DNA of 64,000 nt from Lutjanus erythropterus (taxonomy: Eukaryota; Chordata; Actinopteri; Lutjaniformes; Lutjanidae), in the NCBI GenBank assembly GCA_020091685.1, contig CM034612.1, positions 23,583,158 to 23,647,157 on the forward strand. The letters are read 5' to 3'. How positions within the stretch are numbered: position 1 is the first letter of the stretch; each line of letters starts with the position of its first letter. The notes under the pieces are model-generated. The model saw nothing but the letters and a program-made list of their open reading frames with translations. It searched no databases and had not been told where the DNA came from. Both the position numbers and the translations under genes were made by a program. This document shows, piece after piece, positions 1-10,815 of this stretch.

Positions 1-75
1 CAGGTGATCTTCAGACAGGTGAGCTGTGCTGGATCAACTATTCACATCCTTTTAGTTCAGTAAAAACACTAATAC

Positions 76-366
76 CAAACTGTGAAAATACTCCACTACA
101 AGTAAAAGTCCTGCATTTAAAACCTCAAAAAGTATGTAAACCTTAAAAGTATGTAAACATTATCAGCTGTTATCAGTATGAAAAGTAAAAGTAACCACTG
201 TGCAGTAAAATGTTCCCTGTCAGTAACTAGTAACTGTACCTGTCAGGTAAATGTAGTGGAGTAAAAGAGTTAAGTACAACTATAAAGTAATATAATATGG
301 ATGTCATTTGAAATTAGACTCAGGTAAAGTACTTGAGTGAATGTACTTAGTTACATTCCCCCACTG
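76..366 (+). mobile_element. Non-autonomous DNA transposon fragment (family A, AAGTAC-rich)
   Basis: The segment has the run of 'agtaaaagt', 'gtagtggagtaaaa' and 'acttgagt-aatgtacttagttac' blocks that ends at 'cccccactgg' and is very common in percomorph genomes. Its right end resembles, in inverse, the left end 'agaggtgggaggtaac' of the copy near 61.85 kb. No coding capacity is seen. The left boundary is uncertain. Family assignment is by memory of the motif, not by search. Confidence 0.65.
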
Positions 367-1200
367 GAGATGTAAAAAGCTGAATGTGTGGTTTGGGTCT
401 TTTACAAACTTTTTACAAACAGTTGCTGTTTTGTGAAGAAAAATGGGTGACACACCTTAAAGCAGGTACTTTATATAAACCTGAAACCAGAACTTTAAAT
501 CTCTCAGGGAGAATTTACATGCAAAAGTATGTTTTAAGCTACAAGATGGCAATTTTTAATGAATTAATTAGTTCATTTATTCTTAAATGTTGTTATTTTC
601 TAATAGGTTTTAGTGTGTTCTTTTTAGTCCATGATCGTTTTTTACATGAAAAAAAAACCCAACTTTGAGAAAATACAGGGATTACTAATATGAGACAAGG
701 ACAGGACAATTGTGTGTACTAACACAGTGATGCCTCCTCTGACTGTTTTGAGAAAAGCACACCTGACACTGATGATCACCAGTCTTTGTATATTTATACA
801 CACTCTAAGTGTGTAAGCAAGACGCTGGGCTCTGGAGCTGTCACACTGCGGCGTGGCATTTAAATCCTGATAAGTGCCATGTAATGAGGCTGGCGTCGCT
901 GACGAGGCCACGGTGAGTCAGGCAGTAGAGTGGGGGCTCCGTTTACAGGCTTTGTTCCAGGTGCGTACTCAAAAAGCCACGAGAACGCTCTAAATTACTC
1001 ACACGCTGACATGGAGCCCCTTATTGACAGCCACGAGAGCAGCATGTAGTAGCGTACGCTAAGTGGCGGGACACACAAGGGCTGTAAATAAAAGCGTCAG
1101 CTCTGGGAGACAACAACAAAATAATCATTAAACAACAAAAGAGCAGGGATGAGATGAGGACTGGACTGTAAAGACACTCACACTGCAACAGGAAGTGAGT

Positions 1201-1239
<39 letters not shown>

Positions 1240-1714
1240 AAACTGGCCCTTCAGCCATCCTGTCCAACACTTCACTACTATAAGTATGTGGGATACTGGT
1301 GTGTACTCCTCCATACTTTGAGTTTTCATCCTTTATTTAGCTGCAGGAGGAGGGATGGAGGGAGGAACTGCTATGCAAATGTTCTCTTCAGCCACATTAA
1401 AGATGTTTCATAATTCAGTGTGCCTGAGGAGCCACACTATATATAATCCTCCATACTTTTTCTAAGTATTATTTTTCTTCCGCCGGAATTTCAGCGCGTA
1501 ACTTTTTGCTTTTTGTAAATTTGCAACCTGTCCTCTCACTTACCGTATGCGGTTTTTAGCTGTAGCAATTACGATGTTTCATTAAACAGCTGTAATTTGA
1601 GAGTTACGTTGTCTCAACTTTAGCTGTAACGTGTACGATTTGTGAACGTTTGTAGTTTGTGTGGAAGGTCTGGTAGTGTATGTGTTTGTGTCCTCTCCAG
1701 TTCAAATTGGAGCT
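367..1714. other. Interval without recognised gene
   Basis: AT-rich non-coding sequence. A 94-codon open frame (384-668, plus) and an 89-codon one (642-911, minus) resemble no family I know and lack splice context. The part from about 840 to 1060 has more CpG than its surroundings but no promoter motif that I can defend. A (CA)n tract lies inside. Confidence 0.6.
1202..1237 (+). repeat. (CA)n microsatellite, about 18 units
   Basis: Uninterrupted CA dinucleotide run, expected to be length-polymorphic. It explains the valine/cysteine and threonine/histidine stretches in the open frames that cross it on the two strands. Confidence 0.98.
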
Positions 1715-1854
1715 GCTTAATCAAATAATCGATTAGTAATCAATTTTAAGAAAGCTGAAATTCTCTGATCTTAGATTATTAAATGTGAATACTTTCTAGT
1801 TTCTTTCTGGTGTCTGAGGATGTCATCTTTACTGACATTTTTCACCTTTTCCAC
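1715..1854 (-). mobile_element. ATTAATCG-family element (family R1), 5'/3' truncated, minus orientation
   Basis: Reverse complement of the block order seen in the 4137-4456 copy: 'aatcgattagtaatcaatttt', then 'gaaattctctgat', 'taaatgtgaatactttct', 'tctgaggatgtcatctt' and 'gacatttttcacc'. This is a short non-coding teleost repeat whose full copies begin with 'gctgcaactaa'. The copy is diverged and lacks that terminus. Confidence 0.7.
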
Positions 1855-1895
1855 AGCAGCCATTTTGACATGAAAGTGTTTATTCTCTTATTTCA
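1840..1895 (+). mobile_element. Fragment of the CAGCAGCCATTTTGACATGAAA inverted-repeat element
   Basis: The words 'ttccacagcagccatt' and 'tgacatgaaa' match the left arm of the palindromic element at 5625-5787, 'ttcacagcagccattctgac'. Only one arm is recognisable. It abuts the preceding R1 copy directly, so the two insertions are adjacent or nested. Confidence 0.45.
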
Positions 1896-2321
1896 TATCA
1901 ATATGAAAATGTCACCATGTGGTTGATATGTTGTTAGCTGTTGTATCCCAAAATGGTGGTGGTGGTGGGGGGTGTCCGTAATATATCAGTTTTGGTTTTT
2001 TTTAGATGACCTGCTTGACTTTGCTTTCCCAGTATTTTTTTTCCCTGCATCACACCACTGCTTAAATGAGCGCTTAGTTTCAGGGTCAATTTATTGTCCG
2101 CTCTAAAAGAACAGCTGGCCCCAGTGTGGCCCCTGAGGCTTAAATGAGCCAGAACCTCCGCTGACCATATTGTCAAGCGGAAATAATGTTCTGACTTTGT
2201 GTTGCAAGAGAGAGGGGGACACTCTTCTTAATGGAGTAGGACATTTGTGAGAGCGCCCTTTGTCTCCAACACGAACACACAGAAGCCATTGCCATTACAC
2301 CCCATGACAACTATTTCCTTT

Positions 2322-2750
2322 TGTAATATATATCAGTATTTTCTTTGCTGTCAGACAGCCTTTTCTGATAGGAAACTGCTGTTATATAAACCAGGTAGAG
2401 CTCTCTGCATACAAACCAAACTCCATAGGTGGAATCAGTAATTTTACCTCGCAGAACACGGGACCTGCCAGACTACCGCTGCCTCAATCTGTTAACTGTT
2501 TGTGTTATTGTGTGACTTTGGTGTTTTAAAAGGATACAACAAAGTCACACAATAACACAAAAATACTAACTGATTGCAGCAGCAGTAGAACAGCAACTCC
2601 TGCGTTCTGCAAGGTAAAATGACTGATTTCGCCAATGGAGTTTGGTTAGTTGGGAGGGAGCAATATTTGGCTTATATAACGACATTTTCCATCAGAAAAG
2701 TCTGTCTGACAGCAAAGTAAAGTTGTGAAAATATTCTAAATATAGTGTAC
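2322..2750. mobile_element. Foldback (palindromic) MITE with arms of about 200 bp
   Basis: The left half is an imperfect reverse complement of the right half. The core is a perfect 22-bp inverted repeat (2499-2520 and 2540-2561) around a 19-bp loop. Outward pairs include the 'accaaactccat' block (about 2416) with 'atggagtttggtt', 'ttttacctcgcagaaca' with 'gttctgcaaggtaaaa', 'ctgctgttatata' with 'tatataacgacat', and 'tttgctgtcagacag' with 'ctgtctgacagcaaa'. There is no coding frame. It is probably a non-autonomous DNA transposon; the superfamily is undecided because the target duplication is unclear. A transcript would fold into a long hairpin. Confidence 0.8.
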
Positions 2751-4040
2751 AGTTAAACCAATGTTTTTTTTTTTAGGTTGACCCTTTAAAGTGGCCAAAA
2801 CATCTTTTGTTGCTGACCCTGTCCACAGCAGTACATTGCTTAGCTTCCATGCTGCTAGGTCATTAAAATGATCAGTAATTATTATTATCTTTTCACCCTG
2901 TTGTATGATCCTTGACACATCCCATTCATTTCCCAAAGAGTGCGGCTCAAACACAAACACAAATTTATTTTAAATTCTATAAAATAAATTTACCGGCGCT
3001 GTGCTGGCAGCAGATCCTGCCAGCAGCTGACCGAGGTGTCACTGAGACTATAAACACAGATGAGGAATAAATAGACGGAGACAGAATGAGACCATTATGA
3101 TCAGGGAAGTGTGTGTTCAGTGAAGATGGGTGTGTCAGCTGTCAGATCATTACCTCAGTCTGTAATTCAAACATGAACCTCCTCCTGGAGCTCCTCTCAC
3201 TTTCAGAGGATTTGCATACTGTACGGCTGCCAGAATCACTTTTAAATGCCTCTGCTAAACAGAAAGTGATATCGTTGGCTGACCGACCGGTGAAAGATTT
3301 ACAGCTTATTGAGCAGAGAGACTGGACATTTTCCAACGTCAGGTACCCGGAGCTTTCCAGTGTACTGAGGAGGTGAAACCCCCTGCATGCTGAGCCATAA
3401 AGTGGTGCTGATAAGCAGGGGTAGAGGGGGGTATTAAATATTTCACGTCAGACATTCCCATTGATCAGCTGAAGCCTCTTATCCCGCTCAGCTGCCTCCG
3501 TGTCATTACACAGAGAGAGATCATAGGCTGCGTGCACCCAGCGGCGTGTTAATGAGCCAGTCGAGCTAAGGTAAGCCCGTCCACGCCGTTGCATCAGGAG
3601 TTGCGAGCAGCGCTCACATCAGCAAACTAAATTTAGCACGGTGGATTTGTGATCTCGCACAGGTTGACTAGTTCTACCCCCATCGTCACGGCAGCCGGCA
3701 AACCCCTGACCGCTCGAGCTTTTTTACTCTCTTGATATTTTAATATTGTTCAGAATGGCTGGAGGGTCTTCAGTTTGAATGTGGAAATCTGAGCCAAAAA
3801 GGCATTTATGCACACTTTAAATTTTGAAGGGGCGAGCTGAGCATGTAAATCTGCAGAGGGTCACAATCATGACTCTGATATTAGAAGAACTACATGCCCT
3901 TCCAGATGGCGCCCACTAATTCCAATGGAAGTCGCTTGTCCAAAATACACTCAAAGTTGTCCTTTCTGTCTTTCTGCTTTGTGTCTGTGTTGTGAGTGTT
4001 TGAAAAATAATAGAGAAGAAGCTCAAACTAGAGATCAGAG
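2751..4040. other. Interval without recognised gene; CpG-richer stretch at 3520-3720
   Basis: An 87-codon plus frame (3113-3376) is not recognisable and is largely open on the opposite strand too. The part near 3520-3720 is richer in CpG and carries a donor-like ctaag|gtaagc at 3570/3571. No matching acceptor or coding frame supports an exon. It could be a conserved non-coding element or a decayed exon. Confidence 0.45.
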
Positions 4041-4136
4041 CTGATCAATACTGGATGTTTGGTGCCAATGACGGTACCGATACTAGGGAGTAAAAAACAA
4101 AAACAATATCAGTTCTTTATAGTTAGGTATTTAATT

Positions 4137-4456
4137 TAGGACTGCAACTAATGCTTATTTTCATTTTCAGTTACTTTGTTGATTGATTAATCACTTAATA
4201 GTTGTTTGACTATAACATATCACAAAATGGTAAAAAAAAATGGTGATCAGCTCAAGATGACGTCCTCAAATGTCTCGTTTTGCTTTATATTCAAAATTAA
4301 TTCTATTCTATTCTAAAGAAATCAGAAAATATTCACATTTAAAGAGCTGGAATTAGATTGTGGGAATTTTTTCTTATAAAAAAGGATTCAAAGTGATTAA
4401 TCAATCATCAAAATAGTTGCCAATTAATTTAATAATCGATCATTTGTTGCAGCTAT
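4137..4456 (+). mobile_element. ATTAATCG-family element (family R1), near full length
   Basis: Starts 'ggactgcaactaatgctta' and ends 'cgatcatttgttgcagcta', giving inverted terminal words TGCAACTAA / TTGCAGCTA. Internal blocks, in order: 'gattgattaatcac', 'aagatgacgtcctcaaatg', 'agaaaatattcacatttaa', 'gattaatcaatcatcaaaatagttg'. It is non-coding. Several other copies in this window share the block order, some inverted, so this one serves as the local reference. Confidence 0.8.
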
Positions 4457-5624
4457 TATAAAATTTACAGAATATAGAATATAAACACACATTTATTGTC
4501 CAAAATGATATCAGGTGACTGAAACTGCAAATTTAATCACTACAACTAAAGAACACAAATGGAACAAAATATATTAAACCTGAAGTGAAGCTGCAGTGTG
4601 TTGTGCAGATGCACATGCTTCATGCGCACACGCAAAAGTTTAGGAACCAATAGGAACGCCCAGTCTCTGAGATGATCTGTGATTGGTCAAAGTCTAGTTT
4701 TCTCTCAGACCACTTGACCTACAATATTCTGAGAGGCTGTTATGGAATTATTGCTCAGTGATGCCAAAAATATGTTGCCTACCCCGCTTTACATTAAACG
4801 CTGCGTATGAAGCTAACAATCTGCATTAGCTCTATTTTAAAAAGTTGTCATAGAGGCACATGTATATGCTGTATAGACTGATATCGCTTTGATAGGCTGA
4901 TATCAGGCTGATAATATTGGTCGACTGGTAACAAGATCACACCTGAGGCACCCAGTGGTGTGAGGGCTGTTCATCGCTGCTTGCAGCTTTAATATTTAGT
5001 TGTTTCTTGTGAAAAACTGGATGTTTGTTCCTCACCAGGCTTCTAACAACTAATGACATATGTAACATGGGATATTTACAAATGTAAAATTTTCATGATT
5101 TAAAAAAATTCACACCACAAGAATCTTAACTGGCCTTGTTTGCAGTCGGTGTTGTCCTGTCAGTGGTTTTACAGATGTCTCTTGTATAATGGCGGGACAA
5201 ACTGGCACCAAGACTGACTCAGCTGTCTCAGTACAATGAAGGTGACATCACTCAACAGATGCAGGGTCCACTGTTGCTGATTGGATTGCACTTGTTGGGA
5301 GCATTTGCAAAGCAGCTTGACCTTCTTATAAGAACTGGATAACTTTATTTTAATGCTGTTTCAACTTGGAAACACAAGTCATCACTGTGTGTGTGACATA
5401 TTTGTTTCTATAGATCTTTGTCACTATAGACATTTGGAGCAGGAACAGCTCAGGTGGAACTGAGTTTACTTTATTTGCAAGTTCGACGTAAATTTCAGCC
5501 TATTTAATAATCCAGAGCTGTTGATTCCATCATTATTTTTGTTATTTCCTGCTATGACATATCAACATATCTACAATGATATCTGTTTTTATGTCATCCA
5601 TCATACTTACTTGTGACTCTGTAG
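4457..5624. other. Interval without recognised gene; GATATC-rich transposon remnant near 4860-4925
   Basis: AT-rich. The words 'actgatatcgctttgata' and 'ggctgatatcaggctgata', together with 'caatactggatgtttggtgcc' near 4046, resemble a degenerate hAT-like element whose ends are 'GATATCGG'-like, with the R1 copy inserted within it. The ends are too diverged to fix boundaries. Nothing coding is seen. Confidence 0.35.
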
Positions 5625-5787
5625 ACCTTTTTCACAGCAGCCATTCTGACATGAAATAGTGAACACAGGTGTTATCAATGATTCTAATTCAGGTTCCTTT
5701 CTATGTCATGTAGCAGAGCTTTACTTAGTGTCATCACTAACACCTGTGTGTTCCCTGCTGGTTCATGTCAACATGACAGACATGGTA
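5625..5787. mobile_element. Small palindromic MITE
   Basis: Left arm 'tgacatgaaatagtgaacac' plus 'aggtgtta' (5647-5674) pairs imperfectly with the right arm 'taacacctgtgtgttccc' plus 'ggttcatgtca' (5738-5770), around a loop of about 63 bp. Outer limits are estimated. No coding capacity. A fragment of the same family lies at 1840-1895. Confidence 0.65.
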
Positions 5788-5980
5788 GAAGTACACGTTC
5801 AAGTACAAGTAGAGATACTTCTGTAAAAAGAAAGACTTACATAAAAGTAGAAGAACTGATTCCACATTCAAGAACTGAGCCACAGACTGCAGCCCTGACA
5901 GTCACCATCTACTGTCTGACCATCATTAGTGATAACATATAAATGATTACATCAGTTAATTTTTTTAGTTATGAGGATTA

Positions 5981-6365
5981 CACTGCAAAAAAGGACAAAG
6001 CTGAGGTAAGATAAACGTAAATCTGTCAAAACTCAAACACTGTATTTAAAAAAACACTGAGTGAATTCATTGAAGTGAAAGCAAATGTTAAAATTGTAAT
6101 ATTTTCAATAAAACTACTTCAATTTTTCATGCACTGAAAAGAAAAAGTATCTGGTTTGCAGCTCACTGTGACCAGATTTAGATTTTTTTTTTAGTTCCTA
6201 AAACGTGAAGATTCAACTTTATCAAAAGATAAAAAGTAAATTATCTCAACTAAAGATTATAGGTCAGTAAAACCTTTTGAAATTTATTTCAGAAGTTTGA
6301 ACTCATAAATCTATTGCAATGTGTTGCCTTAAAATTTCAAGTCATCTCACCTGTTTTCTACAGTG
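5981..6365. mobile_element. TA-flanked MITE with CACTGCAAAAAA termini
   Basis: Left terminus CACTGCAAAAAA and right terminus TTTTCTACAGTG are imperfect inverted repeats. Each is bordered by TA (5979-5980 and 6366-6367), consistent with a TA target duplication. The right half contains 'ttgccttaaaatttcaagtc', the reverse complement of a block in the plus-orientation copy at 39068-39225. Non-coding. The TA duplication fits Tc1/mariner-type mobilisation, but that is inference. Confidence 0.7.
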
Positions 6366-6367
6366 TA

Positions 6368-7329
6368 TTTACAGTGTTCTGTCTCTGTGTTCTTTTATAG
6401 ATTTACTTTCGTATGTTTATTTTTGTTATCTATCTGCAGAAGATGCATTAATTTATTCAAATTAATAAAACTGACACAAAAAGCAACTTAAAAATGGTTC
6501 AAAGGCTACAAACGTTTATTTATCTTCTAAAACATGAAATCCTCTCTATCATCCAGTTGTTGAAATTTAACAGCCAGTGTGTGTTTGAATACTGTTGTGC
6601 TGCAGCTTAAGTAAAGTCCTAATGTAGCCAGACATCCTCTTAATGGATTTGGCCTAAAACATTAAACGCCACGAGTCTCTGCCTCTCGTTGTTTATTTGT
6701 GCTGCGGTGCATTCAGGCGCCAAATTACTGAGAGAACACTGAAAGTGTCTGATAGCGTCTATTCTCAGCTTATCTCCTCGCAGTCACTGACTCTCAGCTG
6801 ACGTGTAATTAACAGAAGACATTTAAAATCCAGCGCACTCCAAATAAATGAGAAAGCAAATACCTAGAATGGGCTGTGTGTCATTATAAATAAATAAAAT
6901 GGCTGTTGGAGTCTTCATCTGTATGCACAGGGGGACGCAGCTATGGGTGGATGCATTTATAAAAATTGTAAAGAAATACAGTTTGGGCACTTTTTACCGT
7001 GCATGAATGCTGAATGAACTTGAATTATTTTTGAATTATCAAGTTCACTCTTTTCATGTTTTGGTATTCTACCCTTTCAGCCGTGTCAGGCAATTAAGCT
7101 GTCACAGCGCTCCTGTAATGGACCGCACATGAATGTTAATCCAACACGGCGTCGGCGGCTCTCCCTTCGCCAGAGTCGACAACTGTAATTGGGTGCGTGA
7201 TGAAATTTTATGAAATCAGTAGTATGTTCATTGACTCTGCAGGCCTGGTGTCATTTATTTAAACCTGTGTGTCATTTGAGGTTGGTGTTCTTTCACAAAG
7301 ATTTCTGAAGCGTGGTATTTTCTCTGCAG
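6368..7329. other. Non-coding interval with a conserved-looking stretch (6640-6860 and 7070-7200)
   Basis: These parts lack repeat signatures, are less AT-rich than their flanks and hold several homeodomain-type TAAT/ATTA cores. They are reasonable candidates for conserved non-coding elements, but conservation cannot be judged from one sequence. No coding frame is seen. Confidence 0.3.
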
Positions 7330-7437
7330 GACTGGATTAGTGTTGGCTGACAGAAACCCTCGACACAACAGATGGAAAGAAGGAGAACCAGAGTCTGAAC
7401 ACAGTGAACGTGAATGAATGGAGTTCAGCTGCTCCTG
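7330..7437 (+). other. Candidate exon, possibly a first coding exon
   Basis: A 108-bp segment lies between an acceptor-like 'tattttctctgcag' and a textbook donor, cctg|gtaagttcc. An ATG near its 3' end opens an eight-residue start, M-N-G-V-Q-L-L-L, which runs to the donor and looks like the beginning of a signal peptide. A second frame is open for 28 codons and then stops. No downstream partner exon is identified, so this could be a chance pairing of splice-like sites. Confidence 0.22.
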
Positions 7438-9879
7438 GTAAGTTCCTCCACGAGTTCTTCCTGTAAACTTGGGTTTCTTACAAACATGAAGTGTACCAAC
7501 CTTTGGAAGGCTTTGGTACAGGGTTCTTCCTATAGACAGAGAGGGAAAACCTAGACAGGGCGCTGCTGCTCAGTTTTGCTTTTGCCTTTTTTTTCCCCAG
7601 TGGCCAAGTAGACCTGAGACTCAAAAAGCATTTTCCCATAAGCCACAGTTATGAAAGAGATGTCTGTAAAACTGTTGACAGGACACTTTGACCAACAAAC
7701 AAGGTCAATTCTGACTCCTTCTATTATGAATTTATGATCCATGGAAGTTTTATATTTGAAAAACTTTCCTTAAGATGAAAAAAATGATTTAAGCATCTGT
7801 GATGTCATCAAATGTAAAGCAGGAATTCACAGGCCGGGCCAGCAGGAGAAACAAGACTGTACATATTTAGTGGGCTGCACAGCCTGGTTGTAAAGCCAGA
7901 TGCCGTAGAATTTTTTTCTTTTTGTGTTTCTGCCAGGCGGCAATTCCTGTCGGACTGAACAGGTGCAATCAGTGTATCATCCATGAGGAAAACACTTGTG
8001 TGAAAAAGTCTATAAAGCCTTTGGTGTCTGTGCAGGGATGGGTTTTCAACCTTTACAATCAAAAGAGACATTTTTGGCCAAAGAAGAAAAAAAATGCCTG
8101 GAGCCACAGCTGTTAAATTCTTTCTTTACCATAAAAGGTTTTGCTTCCATAATTTGGTATCTGTAGCTTATAGAGACTCAAGAACACCAGTCACCATCAA
8201 CATTTAGAGAAAAAGGCTATGATGCACATTTTATTTGATGAAATATTAAAACTTTTCTTTAAATTTGGTGTATAGGCTACATATTTTCACAGTCGGCAAA
8301 TGTAAGAATCACACTACACTTTGAAGGAAATAGCTGAGATGACTCTAAATTTTATTGCAAAGTACTACAATAGATCAGAGTTTTGGACCCAACTCAAACT
8401 GAGAGTTTTGGCGAACGTTAATCGTTGAGATGAATGGTGGCTGAAAATGAAATGGTTTTAATTGAGTATCAGTAGTTGAGAAAATAATGGACAGATTATT
8501 CAAGGATGAAAATAATCTTGCATGCTCACATAAACACACACATATGATACGTCTATGCTCCCGGTGTGTTTTATTGGTTATTGGCTTGATTTGAGCTGTT
8601 TGTCACACAGACCTGGCAACCCTGAACTTAGTAAATCTCTGTAGCCTGCTCTGTATCTCTGCTTGAGGCTATGGAACTGTTGGTTATCTACTTATAGTTA
8701 ATTATTTTTTAATGCGCATCTTACTGCTGATTATAAAAATGACATTTGGGTGTGTTCTTGCTTGATTGACAGGTGTGTCATCCTGTCACAGTCACCTTTA
8801 GTGGAATTTGTCTCCACTAACTGCAGAAGATGACGAGCACTTAAACCAAATTAAAGTTTCAGCGCATCCTTTCAGCAACCTATTGTTGACATGACAGATG
8901 CCACATTCATGTTTCTTTACACTTTGTGTTTTAATAATGAAATGCAGTTCTCAACAGTCGGACCAGAACACACTTTGTAGGCTCTTAGCTCGGCATTTGT
9001 CATCTCATGTTTGGGAGATAAAGAGCAAAGCGGGTTAGAAAATGGCTGTTTAATATAGAATTAAAGGTGTGGGAGCTGTAATTCACAGAATCCATTTTTA
9101 CTGCTCTTAATTATCTGCTGGGTTATTGCCAGGAGCGGTTTGCGAGATAAATTCTAATGTACTCGATAGTGGTTGGAGCCTTATGCTGGGTTAAAGAACA
9201 GCACTAATTACAGCAGATAAGCCTCCCACATCCCCTCCACCCCCCCTCCCCGGAACAGTGAATAATTCAGATGGCTGTGATTTAAATGCAGCCAAACAGC
9301 CATAAACTAACTGGAAGCCTGATCATGTGGCCAAGTTACAGTACGTGCCTTGTTTTTCTATCCTCGTTGTCTCACTGTCTCGCTTTTTTCACCTTGCAGA
9401 TCCACACCACAGAGCACAATCTGCTGTTTTAAGAGAGATTGTTTTTATAGATTACATAATGTGTTAACACTTCATCTCATGGAAAATCTGATGACTCATG
9501 TTGTATAAAAACATCATTATGCACATGTGTTTTCCACACTGATATTAATGCTATTAAGGCTTAAGGATGTTGAACCTTTGAACGGGCCGACCTCCTAATG
9601 ATGACATTTATTATCAAATTTAGATTTTATTAACTCTGTCAGATGGAAAATTCTTTTATTTTTTAAAGCTGCTCAGAGTTCTCTTAATGCTAATGAAATT
9701 ACACATTTTTAAACCATAATTCTTATTTAAATTTGATTTACAAGGGCTACAGAGTTAGCATGTCATGTTACATAACATTATTATGATACATCTCAGCAAT
9801 ATTTGTTAATGAATTTTGTTTGCCTTTCTGAAAACCAGAAAGTGAGACAGGGGTGAGAAAAAAGTAAAAAACTGAGATA
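7438..9879. other. Non-coding interval; conserved-looking stretch at 9000-9340
   Basis: Open frames of 60-100 codons on both strands (7551-8116) overlap each other and resemble nothing known. The part around 9000-9340 is free of repeat signatures and has clustered 'ttaatta', 'attaca', 'agataa' and 'tgatttaaatg' words, as expected of a developmental enhancer. That role is only a suggestion. Confidence 0.3.
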
Positions 9880-9986
9880 TTATCTTATAAATATGACTTT
9901 CAATATCATAATTTTGATTTTATCTCATAATTATGACTTTTAATGTCGTAATTCTGACTTTTTAGCTTGTAATCATAACGTTTTAT
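9880..9986 (+). repeat. Degenerate tandem repeat, 20-23-bp unit, left part
   Basis: Repeated 'tatgacttt..atctcataatt' units in tandem. The same motif resumes at 10747-10815 beyond an inserted transposon, so the array was once continuous. Confidence 0.75.
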
Positions 9987-10746
9987 TTGGGATGCACCAA
10001 CACCAATACCAGCATCGGGTACTGGCCCTATTCTGTCCTCATGTACTCGTACTTGTACTCATAAAACTACTCCAATACCCCACACCTGATACCAACAACA
10101 TACCATAATAAGCTGCTACAACTTCTCTTTGTGTATTTAATCTTCACCAAAACGTCCTGACAGCTCAGGACACCCAACTTCACTCTTTGGGATTCACAGC
10201 AGGTAAATAAAACTGTTGCACACATGGTACCACACTCATACCTGTCCCCCCTAAACAATGACAGGTAGGAACTAATTAGCTCTTAGACAAGAGAGACAAG
10301 AAGAAGAAACTGAAATACTACACATGAAAATGTATCATTAAAATACTAGTGCTGTAAATGATAATGAAATAATTATCATATATAACACCATTTGTAACAG
10401 TAAACTTAATTCTGAAAATCCATAATAATGTTGTGAAATTATTTTACTGAAATATACACAGTAAACTGCACAGCTTAATAAGGGACATAAAATCAGTAAA
10501 GTAACTTACTACAAATAACACAAACATGTCATGTGTACAGTAACTATGATTATAGCAGCAGCAGGAAACAGCAACAATTCATTCCATTTAGAAAGTGAGC
10601 ATCTAATGAAAATCAAACATGTTTTTAAAGTTATTGTAAGAACTTTAATGGCATTATTAAGTTCTCGTATCGGTACCCAGTATCAGCAAGTACCCAACTG
10701 TAAGTACTTGTACTCGGTCTGAAAAAGTGGTATTGGTGCATCCCTA
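9987..10746. mobile_element. Non-autonomous hAT-type element, 760 bp, with 8-bp target duplication
   Basis: The termini are inverted repeats: left 'gggatgcaccaacaccaata', right complementing to 'agggatgcaccaataccac'. Flanking octamers are cgttttat (9979-9986) and ctttttat (10747-10754), identical at 7 of 8 positions, as expected for an aged hAT duplication. Subterminal 'gtactcgtacttgtactc' and 'gtacttgtactcggtctg' also pair in inverse. The interior has no transposase frame; a 63-codon frame at 10531-10722 is incidental. The family is common in teleosts (established knowledge, from memory). Confidence 0.85.
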
Positions 10747-10815
10747 CTTTTTATATATAATTATGACTTTTTAGCTCATATATTGAACTTTTTTTAATCT
10801 CATATTTATGATTCA
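10747..10815 (+). repeat. Degenerate tandem repeat, right part
   Basis: Continuation of the 'ttatgactttttagctcat' units interrupted by the preceding element. It includes one side of that element's target duplication. Confidence 0.7.

Noticed and set aside
1021-1413. Frames of 102 and 72 codons crossing the (CA)n tract
   Set aside because: They are kept open by the dinucleotide repeat and are translated as C-V or T-H runs.
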